Counted from the first letter of the stretch, positions 49,706 to 61,206 are shown. The stretch: 64,000 nt of DNA from Isoetes taiwanensis (GCA_021234155.1 JAJEKV010000034.1:8662028-8726027); one strand, 5' to 3'. Numbers and translations: made by a program. Notes: generated by a model from the letters alone, not told the origin.

Positions 49706-50510
49706 GGATCAAGTTAGCGTGGTCGTGGAGGATCAACTTTTACACCCGATGATTCCTAAGACGACAACTTGTTCTTATGGTACAAGAGATTACCTTCCTT
49801 CTTAAAATGTTTGAAGGTTTTCCTCTCCTTGTCCGTTCTTGCTTCCCTGCATAAGCTTGCCCATACTTCCTTGAAGTCCACATCTGTTGGCAAGGTTTCT
49901 TCAATCTTCTTCCCGAAATCGCTGGAGAGCGTCGAAATTGATTGCAATGCACTCTAGTTGTCAGGGGATGCCTTGAAAGCGCATCCGCTAGCTTCCCCGG
50001 CTTGTAGACTATATCAAAGTCATATTCCTCGAAGAACTCCATCCACCTTCGCTGCCTCAAGTTAAGGTGTGGTTGCGTGAATACATACTGGAGGCTCTGA
50101 TGATCTGTATCCAATTGGAACTTCCTTCCCAAGAGATAGTGCCTCCAAATTCTTAATGCCCTGACAACTGCAAGCAATTCTTGATCGTGCGTCGGGTAGC
50201 GCGTCTCTGCATCATTCATCTTCCTGGAATCATACGCTACCACCCGCTCTTCCCCATGAGATGAGCACCGCACCGTGGGTTATCTTACTTTATGCGTCTG
50301 TTGCCACCAACTTGTCTTTCTTTGGATCTGGCAGGGTTAAGACGGGGGCGGTTGTCAAAGCTTCTTTCAATAATTCAAACCCCGCTTGGGCTTTCTTGTG
50401 CCAATGGTCTGCCCAATCTTTCACCTTCTCTGCTGCGTTGGGGAAACTTTCAAACCTTGTTAGGAAAATTTCCTGCAAGTCCCAAAGCTATTCGGAATTC
50501 ATAAAATGTA
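49706..50510 (-). pseudogene. Chromovirus RNase H and N-terminal integrase
   Basis: Minus strand, right to left. The start of the RNase H region is near 50390-50290 (AGFELLKEALTTAPVL, then LPDPKKDKLVATDA). The core follows at 50249-49980 (VVAYDSRKMNDAETRYPTHD, ELLAVVRALRIWRHYLLGR, LDTDHQSLQYVFTQPHLN, then EYDFDIVYKPGKLADALSRH). Next is the integrase start (FKHFKKEGNLLYHKNKL, about 49830-49765). RNase H removes the RNA template during reverse transcription. The second catalytic Asp region (LDTDHQSL) is intact, but a stop follows KLVATDA. The left end is cut by the nested LTR element, the right end by the hAT insertion. Confidence 0.85.
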
Positions 50511-50645
50511 GTCGGAAGCTCCCTGTTACTAATACCTCAAGCCGGAAATAATATATATTCAATGCCTATTTTTTTTTTAATTAGGATCTCATAAATCATT
50601 AAATAGTAGAATTTTAAAATTAAGATCTTCAGTCACAAGTTTAAC

Positions 50646-50717
50646 ACAAAAGAGTACAAAAGGAAACTTACAATGTTTCATACAAAAGAGTACAAAAGGA
50701 AACTTACAATGTTTCAT
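50646..50717 (+). repeat. Perfect 36-bp tandem duplication
   Basis: ACAAAAGAGTACAAAAGG...TTTCAT occurs twice head to tail (50646-50681 and 50682-50717) just beyond the 3' end of the hAT transposase frame. Confidence 0.9.
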
Positions 50718-50774
50718 AGTAGCAAACGATACTCTAAAAGAAAAGTAAATACATGATACTCATTGTTGAAGAAC

Positions 50775-52816
50775 CTAGTCATCGTCTTCCAAATCTACCA
50801 TAAAAGCATCCTCCATGAAACGATCCTTCTCAAGACGAGTCCGTTCTTCACGAGGAAATCCTGTAAATACATGACGATAGTGTGCACTTGCTTTCCATAA
50901 CTCAATGCTTTCACTAAAATCAAAGTTCTTCATTTCAGGTCCTTCCATGGAAATGCACAACAATGAATCCAACCCATCATTTTGAAGCCAATTTCGATAC
51001 TTGGTCTTCACAATATTCATGCGGCTAAAGCCACGCTCACATGCGGCTGTACTAGTACATTGGACAGCCATTCTGTGCTAGCTTGACGCTTAAACAATGC
51101 ATACTCTCTACCCAACTTTTCATGATCAATGATAGCAGGAAATATCTTACCATCAACATTCTTTTGCACTCCATAGAAGTCACGTAATTTCTTTAGCTCA
51201 TCAATTCCTTGGCACGGCTAGGCATGTTAACAGGACATATTACTTTCAAAGAAGAAAGAATAATCTGATCCTCTAACCTTTTCTTCAAAGTACCAATTAA
51301 CGCAGTAGAAAAAGCTTTTTGTCCTCACCATCAATTCGTCTATCCAACTCGATGGACCTATACATGTTCCCTTTCACAGAGGCTCTTAAAACATGTAGCA
51401 TTCCTTCTCCTCCACCATAATCTGGTATGATAGGATAATCTCTACTATCCTTTTGAAAAGAATTCAGATCTATCATTTGCACCAAAAATAACTCTTCTAT
51501 CTCCTGAATTGCATTTCGGCACAAACTAGCCACATTGTTAACATCCACATAAGTTCTTTGAAACTCTAAGCTCAAGTTTGTCATGATCTTGAGTATGTCA
51601 GCAAGAAAGTGGAGAATGTAAACAACCAGAAATGATTTTAAACTCAAAGCAAGAGCCTTACCATCAGGATTTTCCAACAAAGTTTGCATGAGCGTCTCAT
51701 AAACTTCGCACATTCTTTCAATTGCCCCATGCCTACTAAGCCATCGTGTCTTCACGATGCCCAAAATCCGCAAGTGAGAAGTATCAAATGCTTCCTGCAT
51801 CTTCTCTAGTTGTGCCTTCCTTATGGAGCTTTTAGAAAAGAAACTTGAAACACGATTTACCAATTCATCAATAGACTTACACCTTGTTTTTATTGATGGC
51901 GTCTTGCATGTCTCTTGAACGCATAGATTTGCCCGATGAGCACAACAATGCATGCTAGTCATGAATGGGTTAAGCAATTTCAAGCTTGCAGCCACACCTG
52001 TATGTGCTCCAACCATAACGGAAGCACCATCACTGCCAAAGCGATCACCATGCCCAAGAATACGGATTGCACACATCTCTCTTCCAAAAAAGTGGCATAC
52101 AAAATGAGATTCTTGGTTACACTGATATCGGTGGACTCGTCGACCATGAGCCCAAACCATGGACTTCGCCTCACACGATCAAGAATGCTCAATCTCAATG
52201 ACTTAGAAATATGAAGTATAAAACTTGCACAAGCCTTGTTGTCATTATACATGAATGGCAAATCTTCAACACCACAATCACGCATCAAGCTCAACAAACT
52301 CACCAATTTTCTGAAAGCCAAGTCTTCTTTTGCAATCCAATACGCGCACTTGAACAATTTCTCAAGACAACTCTCCACATCAGCCTTCCTCTTCTTTTCA
52401 AGCTTTTGAAGACCGTCCTTATCTCTCTCTTGCAATAGTATGGCATCCCTATGGGCTTTAGAACTTGCGTGGTCATCCAATGCTGAGGTCTTAAAGTTTT
52501 TTGCTCCTATGGTGGCAAAAAGAGACTTGCAATGAGGGTCTTTTTTACATATGGAACACCACATAAGTCCTCTTTCTTTATCAACTTCCAGCCATTTATT
52601 CTTTTCAGCCCAATCATCTTGATACTTTTCCATTGCCTTTGTTATCCTTCCCAATTCACTTGCCATTTCCTTACCATGCTCATTAAAGGCACTTTCGAGA
52701 TCTGCATCTTCCCTTGAGACACCACATGGGGTATTTGCTGCCACATTCCCCTTGAAACAAGGCATATTGAATAAAGTAACTTGCTTTTTGGAAGGTCTTT
52801 CATTTTCAGAACCCAT
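50775..52816 (-). pseudogene. hAT transposase, ZMYM1/TTF-type with DUF4371-like core
   Basis: The start chosen is MGSENERPSKK at 52816, just after a TTTGCAG acceptor-like site; the frame is open further up only through hydrophobic, intron-like sequence. An N-terminal TTF/BED-like zinc finger shows WCSICKK and HASSKAH (about 52555-52450). The catalytic core has LMVDESTDISV (about 52150), then after a frameshift near 52060 GSDGASVMVGAHTG, and CCAHRANLCVQ (about 51950). A long helical insertion follows to about 51300. The C-terminal dimerisation region carries ERGFSRMNIVKTKYRNWL (about 51035-50980). At least two further frameshifts lie near 51080-51300. Compared with autonomous hAT transposases the order is complete, but the frame is broken. 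Confidence 0.85.
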
Positions 52817-53099
52817 GCTGCAAATTTTTATCATAAAATAACGTAAGCAAAAAGAACATAAAATTAATATAAGAAAGAATGACATAAAAAATATGAAAAA
52901 GTAACATGATAAAATACTTACTTTTAGCTTGAGTACATTATATATGAAGCTTGAGGAAATTAACTTGAGGACATTATACACAAAAGCCACCATACAAAAG
53001 CCTGCAACACAAAGAATGTAAGAAATGTTAGTGGGCCCAGACATTGAATTAATAATATTTGTAAAACTGTATCCAAAACATAGAGACATGAAAATAAAA

Positions 53100-54430
53100 T
53101 GATGTTGCAGATAGAGATAGACATGTAAGTGTTTGCTCTACACATTATACCTTACGTCCATTATTAAACCACTTGTCAAATCAAGAGATGAGAAGCCAAG
53201 TAAAATAATGTAAATCTATTCCTCCATCTCTATATATATTATGGTTAAAAATAAAACCACTCAATGCACGACTACCCTCAAGCTAATCATTTTTATATTG
53301 TCTAGCTAGATCCCATATCACATCACAGAGTGCTACAGGGACATGTCCACATCTACAATACATTCTGCCACAGGGTCATCTTATACTGTAAGTTATACTG
53401 TAAGAAGGTAAGGATAAAAAAATAACAGGACTACATATGCTTTGCCCTCATTACGGCCTTTCAAATCATATTCAAGTAGACATGGTCCTTTTTGTAGTGC
53501 AGGAAGTGGAAGGTATTCACACAGAGTAGTACTATATTCAAGCTGTAATTGCTATCAAGCTGACTCTCAAAACATTATCAGTGAAAAAATCGAAACAAGT
53601 GAAAGCAGCACGCGGTTTAATCCACAAACCCACAAATCATTTTTGGAGTCTGCAACCCAAAATGAATTAACCCAAAATGACTCTCGAAATAATTACAAGT
53701 AATTCACCGATTGTTGAAGAAGTTTACAAAGGCATATCGTGACTTTCAAGCTGTAATTGGATCTTCTGGCTTCAAGTTATCTGCCTACTGGTAAGTTTTT
53801 AGATGCCTACATTTTCTTAGCAGTAGGTCATTGGTTTTATCTGGTTTTATCTGGTCTGGTAAGGCTTTACTACTACTCCAATCCAACCGGTGAATATGGA
53901 CGAAGACAAAAGGATTTGTTCATTGTTGTGGCATCGTCAAACATTGGGCCACAAAAATCCAGATTCTGTAGCAGCAGAGGGCAACTTACGCCATTGCCCA
54001 GCCCACAGCCATTTGGTTTCTTCAAATTCGGTATCGTAATGGAAAAAGACCCATTATCTTTTCCTCTCTGTCTCCCAAAGGCTTGACAAACGAATCTGTG
54101 AAAACTCCCAGCCCCAGGTCTCAAACATTTTCTGCTCTACTTTCGAGGTAAAATTCGCCAGATTGAATAGCCCAAATGGGAGAATTTCTTTCCCCAAACC
54201 ATCGCTCCAGCTGGTCCGCATATGGAGTCGGTTCGGGAAGCACCGGATCCCAGATAGAGGATATTTGCCAAGGAAAAAAAAAGAGGACTTGAATGTCACG
54301 AACAGGGTTTTTGTGTTGATTGAGAGCTCTTACAAAAAAAACAATTATGCAAGTTTCGCTCAATACTCATTCTCAATACAAAATCCATGTCTAAGACTCT
54401 AATACTGAATTGTTTTGCAAAGATCCTTGT
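53100..54430. other. Unassigned stretch between hAT coding part and chromovirus RT
   Basis: No domain recognised. Overlapping short frames exist on both strands (53757-54086 plus, 53873-54299 minus). It may be upstream non-coding sequence of the hAT element or an additional small insertion. Confidence 0.4.
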
Positions 54431-54438
54431 TGCTCGAC

Positions 54439-55400
54439 CTAATGGGGCTCGTGCAAGAATCGATTGATAGGGTACAAGATCCCTCGCTTCTTGGCGGGAA
54501 GGAAGGATCCTAAACCGAGAATTTCTCGCCAGAGGGCTTCCTGATGGTCACGCCTAGGACGGTTTTTGTCCAAAGATGGACGGTAGCAATACACTTCCCG
54601 GAATTTCCCCAACGTAGCTTCCTCCCTCATCAAGTCCGGTAGGGGCCGCTTATCTTTGCAAAATTCTTCACAAACTTCCTCTCGTGAGTACCAAGCTAGG
54701 CCGAGGAAACTTCCGACCTCATGGACATTCTTGGGTGCTACCACCAATCATCGCTTCAATCTTGGCGGATCCGCCGAGATTCCTTCTCTGAGATCACATG
54801 ACCCGTGTATTCCACCTTAATCTTCGCTGGCGGCACTTCGACAACTTATGCGCATAACCGTGCTCTTCAACTTCTCCAAAGACTCCCTTAAGTGTTGTAA
54901 TGCGTGTTCTTCAAGGGATCCGCTATACACCAAAATGTCATCAAAGAATACTATCACAAAGGTGTCTAAGAACTCCCCAAGATGTCGCTCATGAGCCTCA
55001 TGAATGTTGTCATGCTCGATAAGCCGAAAGGCATTACCGCGGAACTCATAGTGCACGCATCGCTGCTCAAGGCGGCTTTTATGAATATCTTCTTCCTTTA
55101 TCCGGATCTCGATGATAACCCGACCTTAAGTCGATTTTGAGAAGACCTTTTGCCCTTGGAGCCGAACAATCAAGTCATCCGACTGGGAGCGATACTTGTT
55201 CTTGATGGTGTGCTTGTTCAACCGCCTATAGTCTATGCACATCCTTAGACCGCCATCCTTCTTCTTGACAAAAAAGAATGGGCGCCCAAATGGCGAGACA
55301 CTAGGTCTAGTGAAGCCTAGGTCGAAAGCAACTCCCCGCACAGCTTCTTTAGTCTTCCGCCGCCTCGCCGCCATTCTCAGATGGAGCCTTGCTTGTCGGC
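54439..55400 (-). pseudogene. Chromovirus reverse transcriptase
   Basis: Minus strand. [20 protein letters not shown] is followed by [20 protein letters not shown] (about 55335-55195), the fingers and palm start typical of Ty3/gypsy RT. VFSKST (about 55140) is the first catalytic-Asp block, with the Asp lost in this frame. The active site FFDDILVYSGSLEEH is at about 54955-54910, with both Asp residues present. GYAHKLSKCRQ, then KNVHEVGSFLGLAW and PLPDLMREE (about 54840-54600), form the connection towards RNase H. RT copies element RNA into DNA. Frameshifts occur around 55180, 55130, 55060 and 54830. To the left the domain is cut off by the hAT insertion. Confidence 0.9.
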
Positions 55401-55689
55401 TGTTTCCTAGTTCGAGTGTTATCTCACACTCGACTTCCCTGTGGAGGGGTGGTGCTCGATCTCATCCGAAGAGATCGTGAAACTCCGCGGATCAACTTAG
55501 CTATTCTTTTGGGCAACTTGTTGAGCACTTTATCTTCCCTCACTTTTCCTCTCTCTGCTCTTCGATCTCGAAGCTTGAAGATATATGCTACCCGCCGCTT
55601 CTTGATGCACTTGAGCAAATGCTTAGAGGACATACACCGCATGATGGGAACAACTTCTTTTACCTGCGGATCTCAATGATCTTGTCGTC

Positions 55690-56080
55690 GGGCGCCAGAA
55701 GGTCACCTTCCGCTTCCCACAATCAATGATGGCCCCCGGCCGGTCCAAGATACTCCATTCCTATGATCAAGTCATACTTTGCCAATGCCCATTACTTCGC
55801 CTCTATCCGATATTAATCCCCGCAAGTCGATGTCGGTTAATTTCTTTGCTCGCCGCCTCGCCTTTATCGCCTCCACTTGCTAAGACGACGGGCTCGCTAC
55901 GAATTTCAAGGTTGGTTTCAACTTCAACATTTCAACCATTCTGGGATGCAAAGTTATGGCTACTGAAGTCTATCAGACTATGAAGGACTTGGCCTTGGCC
56001 TTCCCACCGTGGAAATTACCTTATACCGTTTCTCGCTTGTTCTCAGATCTATAGCGGCAAAGATATGACACTCACCCTCA
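55690..56080 (-). pseudogene. Chromovirus aspartic protease
   Basis: Located between the gag zinc knuckle and RT. The best block is KYDLIIGMEYLGPAGG at about 55785-55740, matching the C-terminal YD(V/L)ILGMDWL motif of retropepsins. Upstream, HSLIDFSSHNFASQ (about 55985-55945) sits where the DTGA(T/S)HNFI active-site loop belongs, but the catalytic DTG is not readable. The enzyme would mature the Gag-Pol polyprotein. Assignment rests on position plus the C-terminal motif. Confidence 0.6.
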
Positions 56081-56159
56081 ATATAGTCGCGGCTGCCTCG
56101 CCGCCGCCGCCGACGGAGTGTCCCATCCACCCAACTCCGCTTAGCGCCAGACTCATGAC

Positions 56160-57360
56160 GAGGGGCGTTCGCCGTCCCATGGCCCGGCCGGAAACACCAA
56201 GCAAAGCCGCTTATGCACTCCTACCTCTTTTCCTTTTGCCTCGCAAAAGGACCGCGACCGCTTTGGAGTAGTTTGACCCTCCCGCTTGTCCTTGAAGGAC
56301 ACCGCTTTTCTCCCCGGGCTTCCCCTCGTTGCCACCATATATGGGCTCTTAGCTGACCTCGGATCGGCCGCTCTAGAGCTATAACTCTCTCATGCCTTGC
56401 CTTTATCCCGGTAATACCGCCGCTTTCGCCCGCTTATTTCCGAGGCCCCGGCCCCTTGCAAGCTTATTGCCTTGACTCGCTTCGAGCATCGACTTAGGGT
56501 TTATTGCCCTTACAAGCTTATGGATCTCATCATTCAGCCCTTCGATATAGTTTCCATCGCATGCTTTCACTCAACTTTGGCACATAACGCTTTAGTCTTT
56601 ATGAATTCCTCTCAGATATTTCGACTGATTTGTTGCCGCGCAACCTCGTAGAACCGCCGCATCATGCCGACTTGTGCTCTCTTTGGGACGTATTGTTTTG
56701 AAAGCTTTAGCAAACTTTTCGAACTCCGCAGCATCCATGCCATGGGCCTTGGCATAGCCCTTCCACCAAATGCGCGTACGCCTCTTCGTGTTAGCCGCTA
56801 AGCACCGCCTTTGTCCTTGTCCTTCATACCATAGCGGCACATACCGCCATCTCATCGAGCGCCAAGCTCGCCCATGTACCGACCCGTTTCTCGAGAATTG
56901 CTCGAGCTTCCCGCCTTCCATACATTTCCAATGCAGAGTCTACCTTTCTCTCGTTAGTCTGAGGTCTTCGGCTTCCTTGTACCGCCCCTTCGGGGCCCTC
57001 AAGAGAGACTGTTCGCCTCTTCCTCGGAATCGAAAGTTCAAGTCCGAGCTTGAGCTCCGAGGATTCCGCGGCCGGGGACCTCCTTCTTCTGCTCCTCCTC
57101 TTGTCCTTTCCTGCTTTCCGAGCCGATGCTTGTGGCAACTGCTGCTCCTCCTCGAACCAACCGTCCTCGCTTGTGCCGCCAGAAAGCCTTTTATCTCGCC
57201 GAGGTCCGTCCCTCATCTGTGACATTTCTCTCTTCTCGGGTCATGGGCCCAAATGCTTCATACATGCTCCTTGCCTGGGTGGCCTGGTGGAGTTCTGTTC
57301 TTCCCTATGGTCTCGGCTAAGTCGTTCCCCGAGCCCGGCCTCTAGCGCATACACAAGTAG
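56160..57360 (-). pseudogene. Chromovirus Gag with zinc-knuckle relic
   Basis: The minus-strand frame from 57225 is Arg/Lys/Glu-rich (RRSRRRRSPAAESSELKLG and similar). It then enters a capsid-like part: AAEFEKFAKAFKTIRPKEST (about 56735-56680) and a stretch reading ATNQS...EY-like near 56640-56600, resembling the retrotransposon Gag block that ends in a Glu-Tyr-x-x-x-Phe signature. At about 56200-56175 one frame gives CFRPGHGTANAP, which fits a CCHC zinc knuckle with the second Cys missing. Gag packages element RNA into particles. Frames shift repeatedly. Confidence 0.6.
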
Positions 57361-57829
57361 GTCATGGTGCACATGCAGTTAGTTTCGTTTGTTCTTTTGC
57401 ATTATATGTGTTGTTGGTATAGTTATGAACAAAATACATCAACAAAACATTTAAGGTGTAAAAGAAATTATATTTATATTATATAATATCTTAATATAAC
57501 TCCCCGGATCAAGAGTCTACTATTCTTGAAATCGCCGCAGAAATGGGTTATCTTCGAGAACTTTTTTAACTTGGGCCGCTCCTACCGAAGGCCCCAAGTT
57601 CCCGAGGACATTGGTTGATGACCACCAAAGCTCTCACTAATTCCTCTACCCCATGGCCTGAGGGTAAGTCGGCGCCAGTCTCTCCCTGCCGTCAGATAAG
57701 GTATGGCGAAGTCGAGATGTCGAGTGCCATCGCCTCTTTGACTAAGACTTGGCATAGTCGGTGAAGGCTGAAGCAGTCGAGCATGCCTACCAAAGCCTAA
57801 AGAGCTGATGAGCATGAATACTCCTTCCT

Positions 57830-59006
57830 TCGCCTTTAGTAATTTATGGGATTACCGCTTATTCTCACGGCCCAAAGAATAGAGATAGTATCGCAGTCGG
57901 ACTGTCAAGGGCGCCGTTGTTGATTCTTCGGCTTCCTACCACCAAATGCGGTCCCTAAGATATTCGCCGACTTCCACCTCGTGAGCTCAGAATCCCTAAT
58001 CGCCGTTTGCTCGCCAGGTCGAACTCTCAGCTTTCTCTCTCGTGGGTTGGTGTCGAAGAGCTCTGCGATTAAAATGTTTGAGTTTTGCCGCTGATTCCCA
58101 TCCTGCTCCTGATGGCATAAACTCCTCTTCCGCCGGTAGTTCGAAGCTTCCATTATCTCCCCGATGTTGTCAGAGGGCTTGATGTCTAAGTCGACTCTCC
58201 CGTGGTAAATGTCGGCTTCCCTTACTTGAAGCGGAAGTCTGAAGTTCCCCTGACGACCTAAATCATCCAGGTGTCCGATTGTCGAAGTTGGTGCAAAGAA
58301 CTCATCGAAGCCTGGTATTCCCGCTTCCCGTCGCATTCGAAGGTTCTCGATGTCGCCGAGGAGCGTATACTCCTCGCCGCCGATGATAATGGGGGCTAGG
58401 CTTGTGATACCTAGCCCAAGGGGTGGGCGATCCTCAGGGTTTGCCGCTCCGCTCAATTCGCAACTCCTCGCCTGCTAACCGGCCGCTTTTCCGGGATCGA
58501 AGCTTGAAGTATCCTAACTTCTGATTCTTCGCCTCCTCGCTCTTCCTTCTTGCTCCCTGGTACCGCAAAAGGAGCCGCTCACCGAGGAGGCTAAGGGGGT
58601 CCACATCCATGGGAGGGATAGAGGTTTCCCCATGGGGTTTTCGCCTGGGGGAGAGAAAATTGCTAAGGCGGCGGGTAGGAGAAATACTTGGTCCTGGCTA
58701 ACTGCCAAGACCATGTAGTCCCAAGCAACCTCTCGGGCCTTGTTGGTCGTACTTGGCAATGTTCTAACATCACCCAAGGTCGCCAAGGGATTGCCCGGGA
58801 ACAAAGTAGCATGTGCAATGGGGAGTTGCACTAAGGATGGTCCTACCCTAGCTTGGAACTCTGGACGTAACTTGTCTATATGTCGGGTTGGGCGGCAGAG
58901 TGGCTTGGACATCTATTTCTCTCCTAAGACTCGGAAAATGTCATTGACATCGGCCTTCTAAAGATAAGCAATCGGCGCCGCACCATCGCCAAGTCGCAGC
59001 TGCCAT
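57830..59006 (-). pseudogene. Extra coding-like unit upstream of gag (unit 2), unknown product
   Basis: Starts about 110 bp after a TATA box on the same strand. From the ATG at 59006 the frame is short. The longer frame includes ADVNDIFRVLGEK, then MSKPLCRPTRHIDKLRPEF and GPSLVQLPIAHATLFPGNPL (58912-58514), and after a shift GLGITSLAPIIIGGEEYTLL and EAGIPGFDEFFAPTSTIGHL (58456-57905). It is Pro- and Arg-rich with an ordered-looking middle. It resembles no family I know. It may be a captured host gene, an accessory retroelement protein, or a displaced Gag N-terminal part. Codon-like GC bias is higher than in flanking AT-rich DNA. Confidence 0.45.
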
Positions 59007-59117
59007 GGATCTAGGGAGATGAGACTAACAAACGGATGCAAAAGCCGCCGTGGAGCCGGAAAATCGCCTAAAAGATCAAGAGCAAACTTGTAGGGTGCTA
59101 TGTGAGAAATGGGTACC

Positions 59118-59125
59118 TATTTATA
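59118..59125 (-). promoter_or_regulatory. TATA box of unit 2
   Basis: Minus strand reads CTCTCTATAAATAGGTACCC, a strong TATA box, preceded by a CCCTAATTTTTGGG context and followed by a leader of about 110 bp to the first ATG at 59006. Unit 1 has the same layout. Confidence 0.65.
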
Positions 59126-59313
59126 GAGAGGGGAAAACCCTAATTTTTGGGTGACTTGAAAAACTCTTGAGGTTGGGCAATTCTAGCCTATGTTAAGGTC
59201 CAAATGGGAGTTGGAAGACTAATTTGAGGGTTTGAGCATGACCGGATTATCTAAGGAACCCATTGCAACAACCTAGAATCAATTGATATGGCATGGTGGC
59301 AAAATTGCTAGGA

Positions 59314-59379
59314 GGTCTCACACGCTATGCCGCTCAAAAAAACCGAGTTTTGTTTTAGACCAGCGCCGACGCAGAGACA
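59314..59379 (+). repeat. Hairpin-ended repeat R1
   Basis: Begins GGTCTCACACG and ends CGCAGAGACA, an imperfect complement of the start. The core is CTCAAAAAAACCGAGTTTTG, then TTTTAGACCAGCGCCGACG. It lies about 190 bp upstream (in transcription sense) of the unit 2 TATA box. Confidence 0.7.
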
Positions 59380-59505
59380 TCCGCCTGCTTTTGGTCAAAA
59401 CTTATACAATTTGGTTGATCTAAGGGTCTAAACATGCTAGGCTCGCCGAAGTTAGCGCAATTGACCCCTTACTTGGTCGATTTGGAGGAGATTTGGACAA
59501 CTTTT

Positions 59506-59572
59506 CTCTCTCACACGCTATACTGCTCAAAAACTGAGTTTTGTTTTTAGACCGCGCCGACGCGGTGAGACA
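59506..59572 (+). repeat. Hairpin-ended repeat R2
   Basis: CTCTCACACG ... CAAAAACTGAGTTTTG ... TTTTTAGACCGCGCCGACG ... GGTGAGACA. Same structure as R1, starting 193 bp further on. Confidence 0.7.
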
Positions 59573-59889
59573 TCTCACTATTTGCTCTAGAGATGTCCTA
59601 TTTTAGTAAAACAAAAGCTATTACATGCTAACTCAACTTATTTAAGCAAGATTACACATATAATCTTTACAAAATTCTTTTGTATTAACAAAATTTTCAT
59701 TATTTACAAAATTTCTAATGGGGATCTCCCTTGATTATACCGGGCCAACCGCATGTCCTTCCTCATCGAAGTTACTCGCTTGGCATGCACCTGCGGTACG
59801 CCGAGTCTTCAAAATGATGTACTATCTTCGCCAGTTGCTTCCCCGGTGCCAAGATCTCGCCTCATTACCCTCATGCTCTGTTAAAGTCC

Positions 59890-61101
59890 CCGCATCACTT
59901 CTCTCCTGACTAGACGGGCAAGGGGCACGGCTTAAGGTCCGTGCTCTGCGGAAGTGTCCCCATCTCCCTCGCTCTTCTCTCGGCCTCCTTCCCCGCTGGC
60001 TTTCTTCTTGGCTGGCTTCTTGGGGCTTGGGCTTTTGTGGTGGCGGCCTTAAGGTCTCCGGCCGCTTTGTTGGACGCCCACCTCGATGATCCCCGACCCT
60101 GTTCTCCCCGATAGTAGGAGTTGTAAGCCTCCCACTTCTTCATGTAAGCCTGTTCATCCTCCTCTCGTAGATCTTGGATGGGGTCTCACATAGGATTCTC
60201 GCAGGCCGTGGTAGTTTTCTTCCCGTCCCAAGTCGGATATGGGAGGGGCTTCCGTGACTTGATCCGGCTGCTCCAAGTCGGGTGCTCCCGGTGAATTGCA
60301 CCGCTCTCATCCACAGGGAGTTTAGAAGAGCTTCCACCTTGGGTGTTGGGGTTGAAGTCTTACTCTTGAGTCGTCGAGGAGGGGGCGAGGGGCTGGTCGG
60401 TGGCCGCTCGGTGATGAAGCGACCTTGGGGTTGGGGTCTTTGTTACATGGAACTTCCTTGAGTTTCCTTGGGCCCACCACAAAACCCCTTCTTCTTCTTG
60501 TTCCTCGCCGCTGGGCCTCCTCCTCTTCCCTCTTCCCTCTCTTCTTCTGTTTCCCTCTTCCTTTCTCGGCAGCGTTCTTTTGCTTCGTGCTTTTGATCCA
60601 CGCCCGGCGAGGTCATGTGCTTCGCGAAACCGAGCATTGGCTCCTTTGCTCTTCTTGCTCCTCGCGCCTCCTTCCTTGAATCCGTGCTTCGAGTTGTTCG
60701 CCTATGGTCGGTCCGTTCGAGTCGGCGTCTCTTTTCTTCCGCAGCCTTGGTTCTCCCTTTCGCCTCGCGCCTCCTCTTCCTCTTCGGCGGCTCTCGGCCC
60801 CTCGCATCCGAAAGTGCACCTCCTCTTCTCTCCCCGCTTACTCATTTTCGCCTATTTCTTCTCATTGACGCCCTGGTCTCACTCATCCATGGAAGTTGGT
60901 GACGTATTAACATCCTCTTGGTCCAAATTGCTGATTGAAGATGCCAATCACCTTCATGATGTCTTGGTCCTCCTCCTCGAGATGCTCTCTCGCCGAAGAT
61001 AGTCGACCTCCCCTGCACAAAGCCTCTCCCCGGTACCTCGTGGATTAGGGCGCCGGGGTTTCGCTGGTGACTTCTGGCGGTCCTGTTTTGGTTTTCGCCA
61101 T
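59890..61101 (-). pseudogene. Extra coding-like unit (unit 1), charged low-complexity product
   Basis: ATG at 61101 follows a TATA box by about 98 bp and reads MAKTKTGPPEVTSETPAP before a stop. Beyond that, across several shifted frames, the strand encodes Arg/Glu/Lys-rich low-complexity sequence (for example ERKRETEEEREEGRGGG near 60560 and RRRGRGGARRKGEPRLRKK near 60760), then a Pro/Ser-rich part to about 59890. It may be a coiled-coil or nucleic-acid-binding accessory protein of the element or a repeated Gag-like leader. No family is recognised. The plus-strand Leu/Ser-rich frames over the same bases are shadows. Confidence 0.4.
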
Positions 61102-61198
61102 GTTCGACGGCTCGTCAATCCAGTCGCCTGGAGCCAAAGATGCCTTAGGAGCTGAGCAGATTTCTAAGGCGGAACGCATAAATGAGGGGGTCTACATC

Positions 61199-61206
61199 TA
61201 TTTATA
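61199..61206 (-). promoter_or_regulatory. TATA box of unit 1
   Basis: Minus strand reads AAAGCTATAAATAGATGTAG, with the first ATG about 98 bp downstream at 61101. The spacing and the hairpin-repeat pair upstream mirror unit 2. Confidence 0.65.

Larger units (their letters stand above)
50560..53100 (-). mobile_element. hAT-superfamily transposon inside the chromovirus
   Basis: Contains a hAT transposase relic that separates the chromovirus RT (above 54430) from its RNase H (below 50510). The element ends were not found: I see no convincing terminal inverted repeats or 8-bp target duplication, and the 53.1-54.4 kb stretch could be 5' untranslated or intronic sequence of the same element. The outer limits given are therefore only those of the coding part and its nearest flanks. 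Confidence 0.65.

Noticed and set aside
52817-53089. Hydrophobic N-terminal extension of the hAT transposase as real membrane segments
   Set aside because: It precedes the natural ATG, is AT-rich and abuts an intron-like CAG; best read as non-coding sequence that happens to be open.
50529-54405. CTAATAC at 50529 and 54399 as hAT target duplication
   Set aside because: Seven bases rather than eight, and the adjacent sequences show no inverted terminal repeats.
54100-54550. Possible organelle-derived DNA insert
   Set aside because: No recognisable plastid or mitochondrial protein in any frame.
60425-61002. Leu/Ser-rich plus-strand frames as secreted or membrane proteins
   Set aside because: They are antisense shadows of the Arg/Glu-rich minus-strand sequence of unit 1.
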